The position numbers and the translations under genes are program-made. Under the pieces are notes generated by a model. It saw nothing but the letters and a program-made list of their open reading frames with translations. It ran no database searches and had not been told where the DNA came from. This document shows positions 43,011 to 53,700 of a stretch of DNA of 64,000 bases, piece after piece (the first letter of the stretch is position 1; every line of letters starts with the position of its first letter). Source of the DNA: Pseudoclavibacter triregionum (GTDB taxonomy: Bacteria; Actinomycetota; Actinomycetes; Actinomycetales; Microbacteriaceae); the NCBI GenBank assembly GCA_910822395.1, contig OU365335.1, forward strand, positions 1,116,001 to 1,180,000. Direction: 5' to 3'.

Positions 43011-43901
43011 ATGAAGGGCATCATCCTCGCCGGCGGCTCCGGCACGCGGCTCTGGCCGATCACCAAGGGCATCTCGAAGCAGCTCATGCCCATCTACGAC
43101 AAGCCGATGATCTACTACCCGCTGTCGACGCTCATGATGGCGGACATCCGCGAGGTGCTCGTCATCACGACGCCCGAGTACAACTCGCAGTTCAAGGCGC
43201 TCCTCGGCGACGGCTCGCACCTCGGCATGGACATCCAGTACGCCGTGCAGCCCTCGCCGGACGGCCTCGCGCAGGCGTTCATCATCGGCGAGGAGTTCAT
43301 CGGCGACGACTCGTGCGCGCTCGTCCTCGGCGACAACATCTTCCACGGCTCGGGCCTCGGCTCGGCGCTGCGCGCCCACGGCGAGATCGACGGCGGCCTC
43401 ATCTTCGCCTACCCCGTCTCGAACCCGGAGGCGTACGGCGTCGTCGAGTTCGACCAGGACATGAAGGCGATCTCCATCGAGGAGAAGCCCGCCAAGCCGA
43501 AGTCGAACTACGCGGTGCCGGGCCTCTACTTCTACGACCACGACGTGGTCGAGATCGCGAAGAGCGTCACTCCCTCCGCGCGCGGCGAGCTCGAGATCTC
43601 GAGCGTGAACTCCGCGTACCTCGAGGCCGGGAAGCTCCAGGTGCACGTGCTCGACCGCGGCACCGCCTGGCTCGACACCGGGACCTTCGAGTCGATGATG
43701 CAGGCCTCCGAGTACGTCAAGGTCATCGAGGACCGCCAGGGCTACAAGATCGGCTGCATCGAGGAGATCGCCTGGCGCGCCGGCTGGATCTCCGACCAGG
43801 AGTTCGCGAACCTCGCGACGCCCCTCGAGAAGTCGGGCTACGGACGCCACATGAAGCGCGTCCTCGCCGAGCGCCGGCAGCAGCCCTTCGGGCAGCGCTA
43901 G
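43011..43901 (+). CDS. rfbA: Glucose-1-phosphate thymidylyltransferase
   Basis: First enzyme of dTDP-L-rhamnose synthesis (RmlA). The 296-residue protein has the nucleotidyltransferase signature [20 protein letters not shown] with [24 protein letters not shown] and the product-binding [11 protein letters not shown]. The gene follows rfbC by 3 bases and is closed by a hairpin. The four rhamnose genes are thus split into two divergent units around a GT2 gene. Confidence 0.97.
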   Translation: MKGIILAGGSGTRLWPITKGISKQLMPIYDKPMIYYPLSTLMMADIREVLVITTPEYNSQFKALLGDGSHLGMDIQYAVQPSPDGLAQAFIIGEEFIGDDSCALVLGDNIFHGSGLGSALRAHGEIDGGLIFAYPVSNPEAYGVVEFDQDMKAISIEEKPAKPKSNYAVPGLYFYDHDVVEIAKSVTPSARGELEISSVNSAYLEAGKLQVHVLDRGTAWLDTGTFESMMQASEYVKVIEDRQGYKIGCIEEIAWRAGWISDQEFANLATPLEKSGYGRHMKRVLAERRQQPFGQR

Positions 43902-43918
43902 CGCCGCACCGCCTCGAT

Positions 43919-43953
43919 ACGACGGCCGTCCCCGCACCGGGGGCGGCCGTCGT
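43919..43953 (+). terminator. GC hairpin after rfbA
   Basis: ACGACGGCCG pairs with CGGCCGTCGT, with an inner CCCC/GGGG pairing. It starts 18 bases after the stop. Confidence 0.7.
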
Positions 43954-44034
43954 CGTGATGGCGCCGGGCGCCCGGCGCGGGCGCCGTGTCGGGCCCGCCG
44001 CGAGCGGTGTTCATTTCTGAGTGGATTCTGTGTG

Positions 44035-44040
44035 TATCCT
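44035..44040 (+). promoter_or_regulatory. Possible -10 box TATCCT of the secreted SGNH protein gene
   Basis: TATCCT within an unusually AT-rich stretch, with a predicted leader of about 60 bases ending in TGGAG before the GTG start. Confidence 0.4.
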
Positions 44041-44104
44041 TCGGGCGAGATTCGATCAGATCTCCTGGTTCGCCCCGTGAATCCCATCCTCCTGGAGCTC
44101 TCCC

Positions 44105-46708
44105 GTGCCGAGTCGTCCTTTCGCGGCTCGTCCGCGCCGCCGTGCCCGCGCCGCCGACGTGCCGACCATCCGAACCCTCGCCCGCCCCGCCGCAGGCAGC
44201 CGTGCCGCTGCGGCCCGCCGCCGCGTCGGCCTCGTCCTCGCGGCGGCCCTGCTCGCCGGGCTCGCGCTGCCCGTCCTCCCGGCCGCCGAGGCCGAGACGG
44301 CGCACGCGGCGATCGCCGCTCCCGCGGTGCCGGCCACGCCGAGCCCCGACGCCTCCGCGACGCCGAGCCCGGCCCCGACCCCGGCCCCGACCGCGTCCCC
44401 GGCCGACGCGGGCCAGTCGGCGACCCAGCCGCCCGCGGCCTCGCAGCCCGCCGCGACGCCGGCGCCGACGGCCACCCCGACGCCGAGCGAGACCCCGTCG
44501 AGCTCCCCGATGTCCGCGCCGGCCCAGGCCTTCGCGGCGCCCGCGGGCTCGGGCGGGCTCCTGCCGGCCGCGCCGTACGACCCGAGCACGATCTCGTGCT
44601 GGGGCGACTCCCTGAGCTACCACATCTGCGATCCGGCGTACGGACAGAGCGGGCAGTCGCACCTGCAGCGCTCCTTCGGCTACGGCCCCACGGTCGTGAA
44701 CCACGCCATCGGCTCGCAGACCTCGACCGAGATCGCCACGCGCATGGGCGCGTACACGCTCACGGCGAGCTTCCCCGGCAACGTCATCCCCGGCTCGGGC
44801 TCGGTCCGCATCACGGTCGGGAACGTCCCCGGCGCCTTCAAGATCTTCTATCCGTGGGTGCAGATCGGCGGCGTCGTCGGCAAGCTCGAGCGCTCCCGCT
44901 CGCTCGTCGGCGAATGGACGTTCACCCGGTCCCAGGCCGGCCCCGCCGTCGCCGTCGCGCCCGGGACGCCCATCCAGATGATGGAGTCGGCGGACCGCGG
45001 GCAGGCCTCGATCATCTGGGTCGGGCGCAACAACGTCGACAGCCCGGAGCAGGTCATCCAGGACGTCGCCCGCATGGTCGCCTTGCACACCGAGGCCTCG
45101 AGCGCGCCGTACTGGGTCGTGAGCGTCACCCCCGCCTCGTATGAGACGCCGGGGACCTCGGGCGCCGCGAACATCGCCCGCATCAACGCCGCGCTCGCCT
45201 CGACCTACGGCGCGCACTACGTGCCGCTCGACGACTACCTCCGCGAGCGCGGCATGCAGGACCGCGGCCTCGCGATGACCGCGGCCGACCGTGCTGCGGC
45301 CGACCGCGGCACGCTGCCGCCGAGCATCCTCGACGCCGACGGCCTCCACTTCAACACGAACGGCCGCATCATCATCGCCGACTACCTCGCGAGCATCGTG
45401 CGGCACCCGGACGACGTCTCCCTCCGGAACTTCGACCCGCAGGGCGACTTCTCGACCGTCCTGGACGCGAACGGCGTCATGCAGGTCGTCGGCTGGGGCT
45501 TCGACAAGGCCGACCTCGGGGCCGCGCTGCCCATCCGCGTGACCGTCGACGGCCATGCGTTCGCCGACGCGACCGCCGACCGGCCCTCGGAGTACCTCTA
45601 CCGCTTCGGCGTGCCCGGCCAGCACGCGTTCTGGACGGCGGGCCGCCTCTCGCCCGGCGCCCACGAGGTGTGCGTGACGGTCGGCAACCTCCGCGCCGGA
45701 GCCGACCTGCGCCTCCCGTGCCGCACCGTGCAGGTGGCCTCGTCCGCTCCGCGCCTCGACCCGCAGGGCGCGTTCACGGTCATCGCCGACGACATCGCCG
45801 GGACGATCACCGTCGTCGGATGGGCCTTCGACCACTCGAACCTCTACGCGCAGATCCCCGTCGAGGTCTCGATCGACGGGCGCGGCCAGGGCCGACTCAC
45901 CGCCTCGATGCCCACCGACTACCTCCGGCAGTACGGTGTGCCGGGCGGCCACGGCTTCGTCGGCGGCTACGCGCCGGGCGCCGGCTCGCACCGGGTCTGC
46001 GTCACGGCGATCGACCAGGCGCCCGGCATCAGCACGAACCTCGGCTGCCAGGAGGTGAGGCTCAACCCCGTGAACTGGAACCCGGAGGGCCACGCGGCCA
46101 TCTCGATGGGGTCCGACGGGCGCATCTCGGTGAGCGGCTACGCCTTCGACCGCTCGGCCCTCGCCGCGCCCCTGCAGATCGCCGTCTTCCAGAACGGCGC
46201 GCTCACGACGATGTTCACCGGGAACGCGGCGCAGCCGTCGCTCGCGCCGTACGGCATCCCCGGCCCGCACGGCATCGCGCAGACGGTCTCGCCGCTCGAG
46301 CACGCCGGCCCGTCGAGCTTCTGCGTGCTCGCGGTGAACCAGGGCCGCGGCGAGAGCACGTGGCTCGGATGCTGGGACATCGACACCCGCGCGCTCTCGC
46401 CGCAGGCCGCGATCTCGGCCGAGCCCAACCAGGGCGGCGGCATCCGCGTGGACGGCTGGGCCTACGACGCCTCGGTGCCGCTCAACCCCGTCGGCTACAC
46501 GGTCGCCGTCGACGGCCGGTGGGCGTACGCCGGTCGGGCGGACGGCCCGCGCCGAGAGCTCGCCACCTTCTTCGGATGGCCGGGGGACCACGGCTTCTCG
46601 ATCGACCTGCCCTCGCCCGGGCCGGGCGCTCACACCGTGTGCGTGACGTTCTGGAACGAGGGCCGCAGCGCCGCCGAGACGACGCGCTGCACGACGGTCA
46701 CGACCTAG
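44105..46708 (+). CDS. Secreted SGNH-hydrolase-like protein with four GW-x-FD repeats
   Basis: The 867-residue protein has a signal peptide with a long basic n-region (hydrophobic core VGLVLAAALLAGLALPVLPA). A Pro/Thr/Ser-rich linker (about 70-140) leads to an SGNH-like domain (about 155-440) with SCWGDSLSYHIC, an unusual third block IWVGRNNV instead of GxND, and a DxxH-type DGLHFNTNGR. Four repeats of about 100 residues follow, each with VVGWGFD-like and YGVPGQHAF-like motifs and a conserved C...C pair. Such repeats occur in secreted actinobacterial wall proteins. It is probably wall-associated and may de-esterify or bind the glycopolymer. The substrate is unknown. GTG start with GGAG upstream. 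Confidence 0.8.
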   Translation: MPSRPFAARPRRRARAADVPTIRTLARPAAGSRAAAARRRVGLVLAAALLAGLALPVLPAAEAETAHAAIAAPAVPATPSPDASATPSPAPTPAPTASPADAGQSATQPPAASQPAATPAPTATPTPSETPSSSPMSAPAQAFAAPAGSGGLLPAAPYDPSTISCWGDSLSYHICDPAYGQSGQSHLQRSFGYGPTVVNHAIGSQTSTEIATRMGAYTLTASFPGNVIPGSGSVRITVGNVPGAFKIFYPWVQIGGVVGKLERSRSLVGEWTFTRSQAGPAVAVAPGTPIQMMESADRGQASIIWVGRNNVDSPEQVIQDVARMVALHTEASSAPYWVVSVTPASYETPGTSGAANIARINAALASTYGAHYVPLDDYLRERGMQDRGLAMTAADRAAADRGTLPPSILDADGLHFNTNGRIIIADYLASIVRHPDDVSLRNFDPQGDFSTVLDANGVMQVVGWGFDKADLGAALPIRVTVDGHAFADATADRPSEYLYRFGVPGQHAFWTAGRLSPGAHEVCVTVGNLRAGADLRLPCRTVQVASSAPRLDPQGAFTVIADDIAGTITVVGWAFDHSNLYAQIPVEVSIDGRGQGRLTASMPTDYLRQYGVPGGHGFVGGYAPGAGSHRVCVTAIDQAPGISTNLGCQEVRLNPVNWNPEGHAAISMGSDGRISVSGYAFDRSALAAPLQIAVFQNGALTTMFTGNAAQPSLAPYGIPGPHGIAQTVSPLEHAGPSSFCVLAVNQGRGESTWLGCWDIDTRALSPQAAISAEPNQGGGIRVDGWAYDASVPLNPVGYTVAVDGRWAYAGRADGPRRELATFFGWPGDHGFSIDLPSPGPGAHTVCVTFWNEGRSAAETTRCTTVTT

Positions 46709-46719
46709 CCGGACCACCC

Positions 46720-46773
46720 TCCGCGCGCGGGAACGCGCCTCGGCCACGGCCGGGGCGCGTTCCCGCGCGCGGA
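46720..46773. terminator. Perfect 20-bp hairpin between convergent genes
   Basis: TCCGCGCGCGGGAACGCGCC pairs perfectly with the segment ending at 46773; the loop holds a second small hairpin (CGGCC/GGCCG). It lies 12 bases after the SGNH gene stop and 83 bases from the convergent GT2 stop, so it can serve both directions. Confidence 0.75.
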
Positions 46774-46855
46774 CGGCGTTCGGCGCGAAGGCCACGAAGC
46801 GGCGGGGAAGGGCGCCGCCGGGAAGGGCGCCGCTGGGAGCGCCGGTCCCGACCCG

Positions 46856-48022
46856 CTACTCGGCCAGGTGCTCGGGCTTCGCGTCGAGGCGCTCGCCGCG
46901 GAGCGGCCCCTGCACGATCCCGATCGCGGCCGTGTCGGTGCGGTCGGCCTGCGACTGGAAGAGGTCGCGGACGATGTCGATCGCGCCGCGCGAGTAGGTG
47001 CGGTAGCGGCGCTTGAGGCCCCAGCGGAGCACCGTCGGCCAGCGGCGCATGCGCGAGGCGGGCAGCGTGAGGCGGGCGCGCTCGTGCGAGACCTTGCGTC
47101 CGATGAGCGCGCGCTGCTCGCCCGTCGCCCCGAGCGCCGCGGCCCGGTCGAGGAGGGCCTCGGCGCGCGCAACGCGGTTCGCCTGGGCGCGGTAGCCCTT
47201 CGAGGTGGCGCGCTCGACCTTCTGGCGGAGCGTGAGGCGGCCGCGGCCGATGAGGTTGCCGCCGTGGAGGCGGTAGTCGATGAGCGGCTCGCGGACGACG
47301 GCGATGCGGCCGGCGATCGCGGCGGCGACGGCGAGCCACTCGTCGTGGATCCACGGCGCGGGCGCGAGGCCGGCGCGGCGGGCGAGCTCCGGGCGGAGCA
47401 TGACCGTCGCGCCCGTCACGATGTTGCGGCGGATGAGCTCGGTGAGCGGCTCGGGGGAGGAGTAGTCCTGCCACTCGCGCTCGGAGATCTCGAGCGTGCC
47501 GAAGATCGTGCCGCCGAGCGGCTGGCCGAGGTCGTCGATGACGCGGGCGTCGGAGTGGACGAGCTCGAGGTCGGGTCGCTCGCGGAAGACGGAGAGGAGG
47601 CGCTCGATCTTCCGCACGTGCCAGCGGTCGTCCTGGTCGGCGAGCGCGGCGAACTCGGTGCGCACGCGGTTGATCGCGAAGTGGAAGTTCGCGGCGACGC
47701 GGAGCGGCTGCGGGCGCGAGTAGATCCGGTAGGGGAGGCCAGAGTCCTCGAGGATCGAGTGCGCGATCTGGAGCGTGCGATCGCGCGAGGCGTCGTCGGA
47801 GATGACGACCTCGGCGACGGGCGAGGTCTGGTCGAGGATCGACTGGAGCTGGTCCGCCAGGAAGCGCTCGCCGTTGTGCGTGCAGACGACGGCGGTGACG
47901 GCGAGGGGCGGCGGCGATCCGGCCTGCTCGCCCTCGTCCCAGGGGGCGGGTCGGGACGCCACGAGGCGGGTGCCGGCCATGCGGTCCGCGGGGCCGAGAC
48001 GCTTGGGCGCGCTCCTCGCCAC
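46856..48022 (-). CDS. GT2-family glycosyltransferase (rhamnosyltransferase-like), second copy
   Basis: The 388-residue GT-A enzyme has AVVCTHNGERFLADQLQSIL, SDDASRDRT, the metal-binding ADQDDRWHVRKI and WIHDEWLAVAAA. Arg/Lys-rich amphipathic helices at the C-terminal end may bind the membrane. It is clearly related to the GT2 at 41322-42287. The GTG at 48022 is chosen because AGGAGG lies 6 bases upstream; ATG 47980 is the alternative. It is divergent from the RgpF-like gene and likely acts on the same polymer. Confidence 0.88.
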   Translation of the reverse strand: MARSAPKRLGPADRMAGTRLVASRPAPWDEGEQAGSPPPLAVTAVVCTHNGERFLADQLQSILDQTSPVAEVVISDDASRDRTLQIAHSILEDSGLPYRIYSRPQPLRVAANFHFAINRVRTEFAALADQDDRWHVRKIERLLSVFRERPDLELVHSDARVIDDLGQPLGGTIFGTLEISEREWQDYSSPEPLTELIRRNIVTGATVMLRPELARRAGLAPAPWIHDEWLAVAAAIAGRIAVVREPLIDYRLHGGNLIGRGRLTLRQKVERATSKGYRAQANRVARAEALLDRAAALGATGEQRALIGRKVSHERARLTLPASRMRRWPTVLRWGLKRRYRTYSRGAIDIVRDLFQSQADRTDTAAIGIVQGPLRGERLDAKPEHLAE

Positions 48023-48062
48023 CTCGCACCTCCTCGCCTCGGGTCCGTGTTCTCGCTGCTGG

Positions 48063-48068
48063 TAGCCT
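48063..48068 (+). promoter_or_regulatory. Possible -10 box TAGCCT upstream of the RgpF-like gene
   Basis: TAGCCT with a predicted leader of about 65 bases that carries GGGGAG before the GTG start. Confidence 0.4.
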
Positions 48069-48139
48069 GCCACGAAATTCCGACGCGACGGTGCGCGCGG
48101 CCGAGCGCCGCCCGCCGCCGCGCGACCCGGGGAGCCGCC

Positions 48140-49837
48140 GTGGATCGTTCCGTCGTCCTCTTCGCCTACGACCCCGACGGGCGCCTCGATCGGGGCGCCC
48201 GCCGCCTCGTCGAGGCCGTCCGGCCGCACGCCGCCCGGCTGCTGCTCGTGTCGAACGGATCGCTCGAGGACGAGTCGCGCGCCTGGGCCGCCGATCGGGT
48301 CGACGCGCTCCTCGAGCGGCCGAACGAGGGCTTCGACGTCGCCGCCTACCGGGCCGGGATCGAGACGCTCGGCGAGCGCGCGCTCGAGCACGGCGAGCTG
48401 CTCCTCCTCAACTGCACCTGCTTCGGGCCCATCGGGGAGGACCCTGCGCATGGCCTCGACGCGGTCTTCGCGGCCTCGGACGCCCTCGACGCGGGCATCT
48501 GGGGGCTCACGGAGCATCCCGCCATCTCGCCGGATCCCTTCCTCCACCGCGGCGTGCTCCCCGCGCACCTCCAGAGCCACTGGATCGGCGTGCGCCGCGA
48601 GGTGCTCGCGAGCGGGGCGTGGCGCGAGTACTGGGACTCGATGCCGGAGATCCGCTCGTATGAGGACTCGATCCGCCACCACGAGACGCGCTTCACGGCG
48701 TGGTTCCGGTCTCGGGGCGTGAAGGTCGCGGCCCTCTACCCGCTGCCGCACGGGGGGCGGAACGGCGCCGACGCGAACCCCTCGATGGCGCGCCCGCTCG
48801 AACTGCTCGACGCCGGATGCCCGATGGTGAAGCGCCGCCTCGCCTGGCACGACCCGCTCGAGCTCGACCACCGTGGCGTCGCGGCGGCCGAGGCGCTCGA
48901 GCGCGCGGTCGCGGGCGGGATCCCGATGACGGAGCTCCTCGACGGCGTGCGCGACGCCTCGCCGCGAGCCGTGGCGGCGAACCTCGGATGCCAGGCGGTG
49001 GCGCGAGAGGCGGCGGCGGGGGAGCGGCCGGCGGCGCGCGCCGCGAGCCTCGCGGAGGCGGGGACGCTCGCGGCGGGGATGCCCGATGACGAGGTCATCC
49101 TCGTGGGCGCGGAGACGGCGCCGTCGCCTCGCGCGGAGCGGGAGCTCGGGACGCTCGGCGCCGAGGCGCTCGCGCGGGCCCTCGCGGACGCGCCCTGGGC
49201 GGCGCTCGCGATCCTGCCGCCGGACGACCTCGGCGCGGACGTCCGCGGCGCGGGGGAGGGCGCGCACCTGCGCGAGCAGGCGCTCGCCGACGCGCTCGGG
49301 CTCGGGCCGCGCTCGGCGGCCGGACGGCGGATCGCGCCGCTCGACGCCGTGAACCCGCTCGACCCCGCGGGCGGGCCCTTGGCCATCCGGGCCGGCCTCG
49401 CCCGGCGCCTCGCGGCCCTCGCGGCGGAGACCGGCGCGGGCGGCGCCGGGTCCATCCGCGCCGCGACGCGCTCGGGCGACGGGGCCGCCGACTCTGCGGC
49501 GGCCGGCGGACCGGTGTCGGCCGGCGGCTCTGAGCGGGACGCCGTCATCGAGCTCGCGCTCGGCGCGCTCGCGCCCTCCCTCGCGCTCGCCGAGGGCGCG
49601 GCGACGCTCGAGGTCGCGACGGCGCAGGCCTGGGCGCGGCGCGCGAGCCGGGCCGGCATCCGGGAGGCGACGCTGCGGGCGACGTTGCCCGCGGGCGTGC
49701 GCGAGCCCTTCGCCGTCGCGCGGGCGCGGGCCGGGGGGCCGCTCTCGCCGGCGGCCGCGGCGCGGATCGTCCGCGCCCGGGCGCCCCGGCTCGTGGAGGC
49801 GGCGCGGGCGGTGCTGGCCGCGGTGCGACGGCGGTAG
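48140..49837 (+). CDS. RgpF-type rhamnan synthesis protein
   Basis: The 565-residue protein has the RgpF (PF05045) core in its N-terminal 300 residues: LLLVSNGSLEDESRAWAADR, GFDVAAYRAGIETLGE, GLTEHP, HLQSHWIGVRREVL and SYEDSIRHHETRFTAWF. The C-terminal half is Ala-rich and diverged, and lacks the VKIHGKKS segment seen in the larger RgpF protein downstream. RgpF proteins extend rhamnose polymers of streptococcal and other cell walls. The GTG start follows GGGGAG. It is followed by a small membrane protein and the GT2-RgpF fusion on the same strand. Confidence 0.85.
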   Translation: MDRSVVLFAYDPDGRLDRGARRLVEAVRPHAARLLLVSNGSLEDESRAWAADRVDALLERPNEGFDVAAYRAGIETLGERALEHGELLLLNCTCFGPIGEDPAHGLDAVFAASDALDAGIWGLTEHPAISPDPFLHRGVLPAHLQSHWIGVRREVLASGAWREYWDSMPEIRSYEDSIRHHETRFTAWFRSRGVKVAALYPLPHGGRNGADANPSMARPLELLDAGCPMVKRRLAWHDPLELDHRGVAAAEALERAVAGGIPMTELLDGVRDASPRAVAANLGCQAVAREAAAGERPAARAASLAEAGTLAAGMPDDEVILVGAETAPSPRAERELGTLGAEALARALADAPWAALAILPPDDLGADVRGAGEGAHLREQALADALGLGPRSAAGRRIAPLDAVNPLDPAGGPLAIRAGLARRLAALAAETGAGGAGSIRAATRSGDGAADSAAAGGPVSAGGSERDAVIELALGALAPSLALAEGAATLEVATAQAWARRASRAGIREATLRATLPAGVREPFAVARARAGGPLSPAAAARIVRARAPRLVEAARAVLAAVRRR

Positions 49838-49850
49838 GCGGCCTGTCCTC

Positions 49851-49880
49851 CGGCGGCTTCGAGACGGCCTCGACCACCTG
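49851..49880. repeat. REP-like palindrome, degenerate copy C
   Basis: CGGCGGCTTCGAGACGGC followed by CTCGACCACCTG keeps the TTCGAGAC core and the CGACCACC arm of the REP-like element, but the inner stem is almost gone. Confidence 0.4.
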
Positions 49881-49926
49881 CAGGCGGGAACCCGCGCGCC
49901 AGGCAGGGGATCGCGGGCGGGCGCGG

Positions 49927-49932
49927 GTAGCG
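49927..49932 (+). promoter_or_regulatory. Possible -10 box TAGCGT upstream of the small membrane protein gene
   Basis: TAGCGT with a predicted leader of about 40 bases ending in GACGGAGGCCACG before the ATG. Confidence 0.35.
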
Positions 49933-49978
49933 TCGGAGCGATCGACGCGGCACCCGGCCGCGGGAGACGGAGGCCACG

Positions 49979-50656
49979 ATGCGCGACGCCGGCGACGACA
50001 TCCGCGACGAGGACATCCCCCTCGACGCCCTCGCCGACCGCGAGCTCGAGCGCGAGGAGAGCGCCGAGCGCCGCGGCCTCGGCAAGGGCCTCGCCATCGG
50101 CGCGGTCGCCGTCGCGCTTCTCGGCCTCGCCCTCTGGTGGCTCTTCGCGATGGGCCCCATGCGCTCGCAGGCCCCCGTCGCCGACAACACGGCCCCCGTG
50201 ACGACCCTCCCGGACGACGGCACGGCCGCCCCGAGCCTCGACCCGACGGCGTCCGTCAACCCCACCGACGCCCCCGTCCAGAACCCGAGCGCCTCCGCGA
50301 GCGCGAGCGAGGCCCCCGCCGCGGCCGACCCCGGCGCGACGACCCAGGGCCAGCCCACCGGCGACGTCGTCGTCGCGCTCACCCGCTGGAACTGGATCGC
50401 CCCGCAGCAGATGATCTCCGTCGCCGGCTACCTCCCGCAGGTCGTCGAGGAGGGCGGCACCTGCACGCTCGTCGCCCGCAGCGGCGCGACCGAGCTGCGC
50501 AACAGCGGCGCCGCGACCCCGGACGCCCACCAGACCGCCTGCGTCGTGAACCTCACGAGCCCGGCCCTCACGCCCGGGCAGTGGACGATCCGCATGGAGT
50601 ACACGGGGCCGAGCGGCTCGGGCGCCTCGCCGGAGGCGGTCGTCGCCGTGCAGTAG
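49979..50656 (+). CDS. Hypothetical single-pass membrane protein with extracellular beta domain
   Basis: Not recognised. The 225-residue protein has an acidic cytoplasmic N-terminus of about 35 residues, one membrane helix (about 36-58) and a Ser/Thr/Pro/Ala linker (to about 120). A C-terminal domain of about 100 residues with a single cysteine pair (GGTCTLVAR and QTACVVNL) looks Ig-like and beta-rich. A strong GGAGG lies before the ATG. It sits between two RgpF genes. A role as an accessory or scaffold factor for rhamnan assembly at the membrane would fit the context but has no direct support. Confidence 0.75.
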   Translation: MRDAGDDIRDEDIPLDALADRELEREESAERRGLGKGLAIGAVAVALLGLALWWLFAMGPMRSQAPVADNTAPVTTLPDDGTAAPSLDPTASVNPTDAPVQNPSASASASEAPAAADPGATTQGQPTGDVVVALTRWNWIAPQQMISVAGYLPQVVEEGGTCTLVARSGATELRNSGAATPDAHQTACVVNLTSPALTPGQWTIRMEYTGPSGSGASPEAVVAVQ

Positions 50657-50704
50657 CGGCCGCCGTCGGGCCGCGCCGTCCAGTAGCCCGTCCGCCGCGC
50701 CGAG

Positions 50705-50710
50705 TACGCT
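50705..50710 (+). promoter_or_regulatory. Possible -10 box TACGCT upstream of the GT2-RgpF fusion gene
   Basis: TACGCT with a predicted leader of about 60 bases that ends in CGAGGAGCCCC before ATG 50778. Confidence 0.4.
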
Positions 50711-50777
50711 CGGAGCCCGGCCCTCCGGCGCGCGCTCGCGCCCGCCCGGCCTCGACCCCGAACACCCGAGGAGCCCC

Positions 50778-53700
50778 ATGTCGCCCCGCGTGACCGTCGC
50801 CATCCGCACGAAGAACCGCCCGCTCCTGCTCGCGCGGGCCCTGGACTCGGTGCGCGGCCAGACGATGACCGACCTCGAGCTCGTCGTCGTGAACGACGCG
50901 GGCGAACTCGCCCCCGTCGAGCGGCTCATGAAGGAGCGCCTCGATGGCGCGCCCTTCGCCGTGCGCCTCATCGACAACCCGGTCTCCGCCGGACGCGAGG
51001 CGGCGATGAACCTCGGCTTCCAGGGCTCGAGCGCCGACTACCTCGTCCTCCACGACGACGACGACGCGTGGGCGCCCGAGTTCCTCGAGCGGACCGTCGC
51101 CTACCTCGACTCGCACCCGGACGACGGCGCCGTCGCGACCCGCACGGCGGTCGTCTTCGAGCGCCTCGAGGGGGAGCGGGTCGTCGAGGAGTCGCGCGAG
51201 ATCCTCGCCTCCGACCGCAGCCACGTCCTCCTCTCCGACATCGCGCACGCGAACTTCGTGCCGCCGATCTCGCTCCTCTTCCGCCGCGACGTCTACGAGG
51301 AGATCGGGCCCTTCGACGGCCGCCTGCCCGTCCTCGCCGACTGGGAGTTCACGCTCCGCCTCCTCGCCCTCAAGCCCATCGGCTTCCTGGACGGCGAGCC
51401 CCTCGCCTTCTGGCACCAGCGCAAGGCCGCGACCGGCGACCACGGCAACTCGGTCTTCGTCGCCGCCGACGACCACTCGCAGTACGCGAGCCTCATCCGC
51501 GACGAGAAGCTCCGCGAGAGCGCCGGCCAGCACGGCCAGCTCGGCATGCTCCTCTACCTCACCGAGGAGTTCCGCCGCCTCGAGGAGTCGCTCCTCCACG
51601 CCGAGCTCGTCGAAGGCCACGAGACCCGCCAGGCGACGGCCGCCTTCCGCCTCGACCAAGCGAAGGCGCTCGACGCGGTGCGCGTGCAGCTCGAGACCGC
51701 GATCGGACGCCTCGAGGGGCGCCAGATCGAGACGCAGATCGCCCTCGCGCGCATCGAGCAGATCGTCCGCGCCGGCGGCCCGCTCCAGCGCGAGCTCGCC
51801 GACCGCGGCCGCGAGCTCAGCGCCCGCGTCCGCCCGCTCGCGAGCTCGGCGGCCTCCACCGCGAAGGCGACCGCGACCGGCGCCGCGAAGGGCGCCGCGG
51901 GCCTCCTTGCCGGCGGCGCGCGCGCCCTCGCCGGCCTCGCGAAGCGCCGCCGCGGCGCGCAGTCCGCCGTCGACGCCGCCCCGCTCGCCGCGACCCGCCC
52001 GCAGGCGACCGCGCCGGCCGCGACGATCCCCGCGGCCGTCTCGCAGCCCGCCCCCGCCGGCGTGCCCGACGCCGGCACGCCCGTCGCCGAGCACGGCGGC
52101 GCCATCGAGCCGGCCGCCGTCACCGCGGCCATCCCCGTCGTCGACGGCTCGATCGCCCGCGACGTCGTGCGCGCCGCGGCGCCCGAGACCGTCCGCACCC
52201 CGCGCGGCGACGCGCGCTTCCCGGACGGCGGCCGCCGCGCGATCATCTACATGTTCTTCGACCCGCAGGGCCAGGTCGACGACTACGTCCTCGTGAAGCT
52301 CGAGGCGCTGCGCGAGCACGCCGAGCGCATCTTCGTCGTCTCGAACGGCCCCATCACCGAGGAGGGCCGCGCCCGCCTCGAGTCCGTCGCGGACGACGTG
52401 TGGGAGCGCGAGAACGTCGGCTTCGACGTCTGGGCCTACAAGGAGGCCCAGGAGCGGATCGGCTGGGAGGAGCTCGCGGGCTTCGACGAGCTCATCCTCA
52501 TGAACTACACCTTCTTCGGCCCGATCTACCCCTTCTCGGAGGTCTTCGACCGCGTCGGCCCGCAGGACGTCGACTTCTGGGGCCTCACCGAGCACGGCGA
52601 GGTCCACGAGCACGAGGTCGGCCCCGACAATGCGATGCCGCCGCACATCCAGTCGCACTGGATCGCCGTGCGCGGCCCGATGCTCCGCTCGCCCGAGTAC
52701 CGCGCGTACTGGGACGAGATGCCGATGATCACCTCGTACCACGACTCGATCCAGCGCCACGAGGCCCGCTTCACGAAGCACTTCGCCGACCGCGGCTTCA
52801 GCCACCTCGTCGCGTTCCCCGAGTCGGACTACCCCTCGCGCCACCCGATCTTCGACGACATCGTCCTCATGCTCGACGACCGCCTCCCCATCGTGAAGCG
52901 GCGCCTCTTCTTCCACGACCCGCTCTACCTCGAGCGGAACGTCATCATCGGCCGCGACGTGCTCGCGCGCCTCGAGGCGGCGGGCTACCCGCTCGAGCTC
53001 GTGTGGGCGAACCTCGTCCGCTCCTCGAAGCCGCGCTCGCTCGCGACGAACATGAACCTCCTGGAGGTGCTCCCGCACGAGGAGCTCCCGGTCGAGTCGG
53101 GCCGCCGCCTCGACCGCGACCGGATGCCGTCGATCGCGGTGCTCATGCACCTCTACTACGACGACCTCCTCGACGAGATGCTCGACCGCGTCGACCTCGT
53201 CCCGGGCCGCCCCCGCCTCGTCATCACGACGAGCGACGAGGAGCGCGCCGGCCGCATCCGCGCGGGCCTCGAGCGCCGCGGCTGGGAGGATGCCGACGTG
53301 CGCGTCGTCGCCTCGAACCGCGGCCGCGACATCTCCGCCTTCTACCTCGGCTGCGAGGACGTGCTCCGCGACGAGTCCATCGACCTCGTCGTGAAGATCC
53401 ACGGCAAGAAGTCGGTGCAGGACGGCTACAACGCCGGCCAGTGGTTCAAGCGCCACCTCCTCGACAACCTCCTCCCCTCGGAGGGCTACGCCGCGAACCT
53501 CATCGCGCAGTTCCAGCGCGACCGGACGCTCGGCATCGTCATGCCGCCGGTCGTGAACATGGGCTACCCGACGCTCGGCCACGCCTGGTTCTCGAACCGC
53601 CAGCCGGCCATGGAGCTCGCGAAGCGCCTCGGCGTCACCGTGCCGCTCGACGACTCGACCCCGCTCGCGCCGCTCGGCAGCATGTTCGTCGCCCGCCGCG

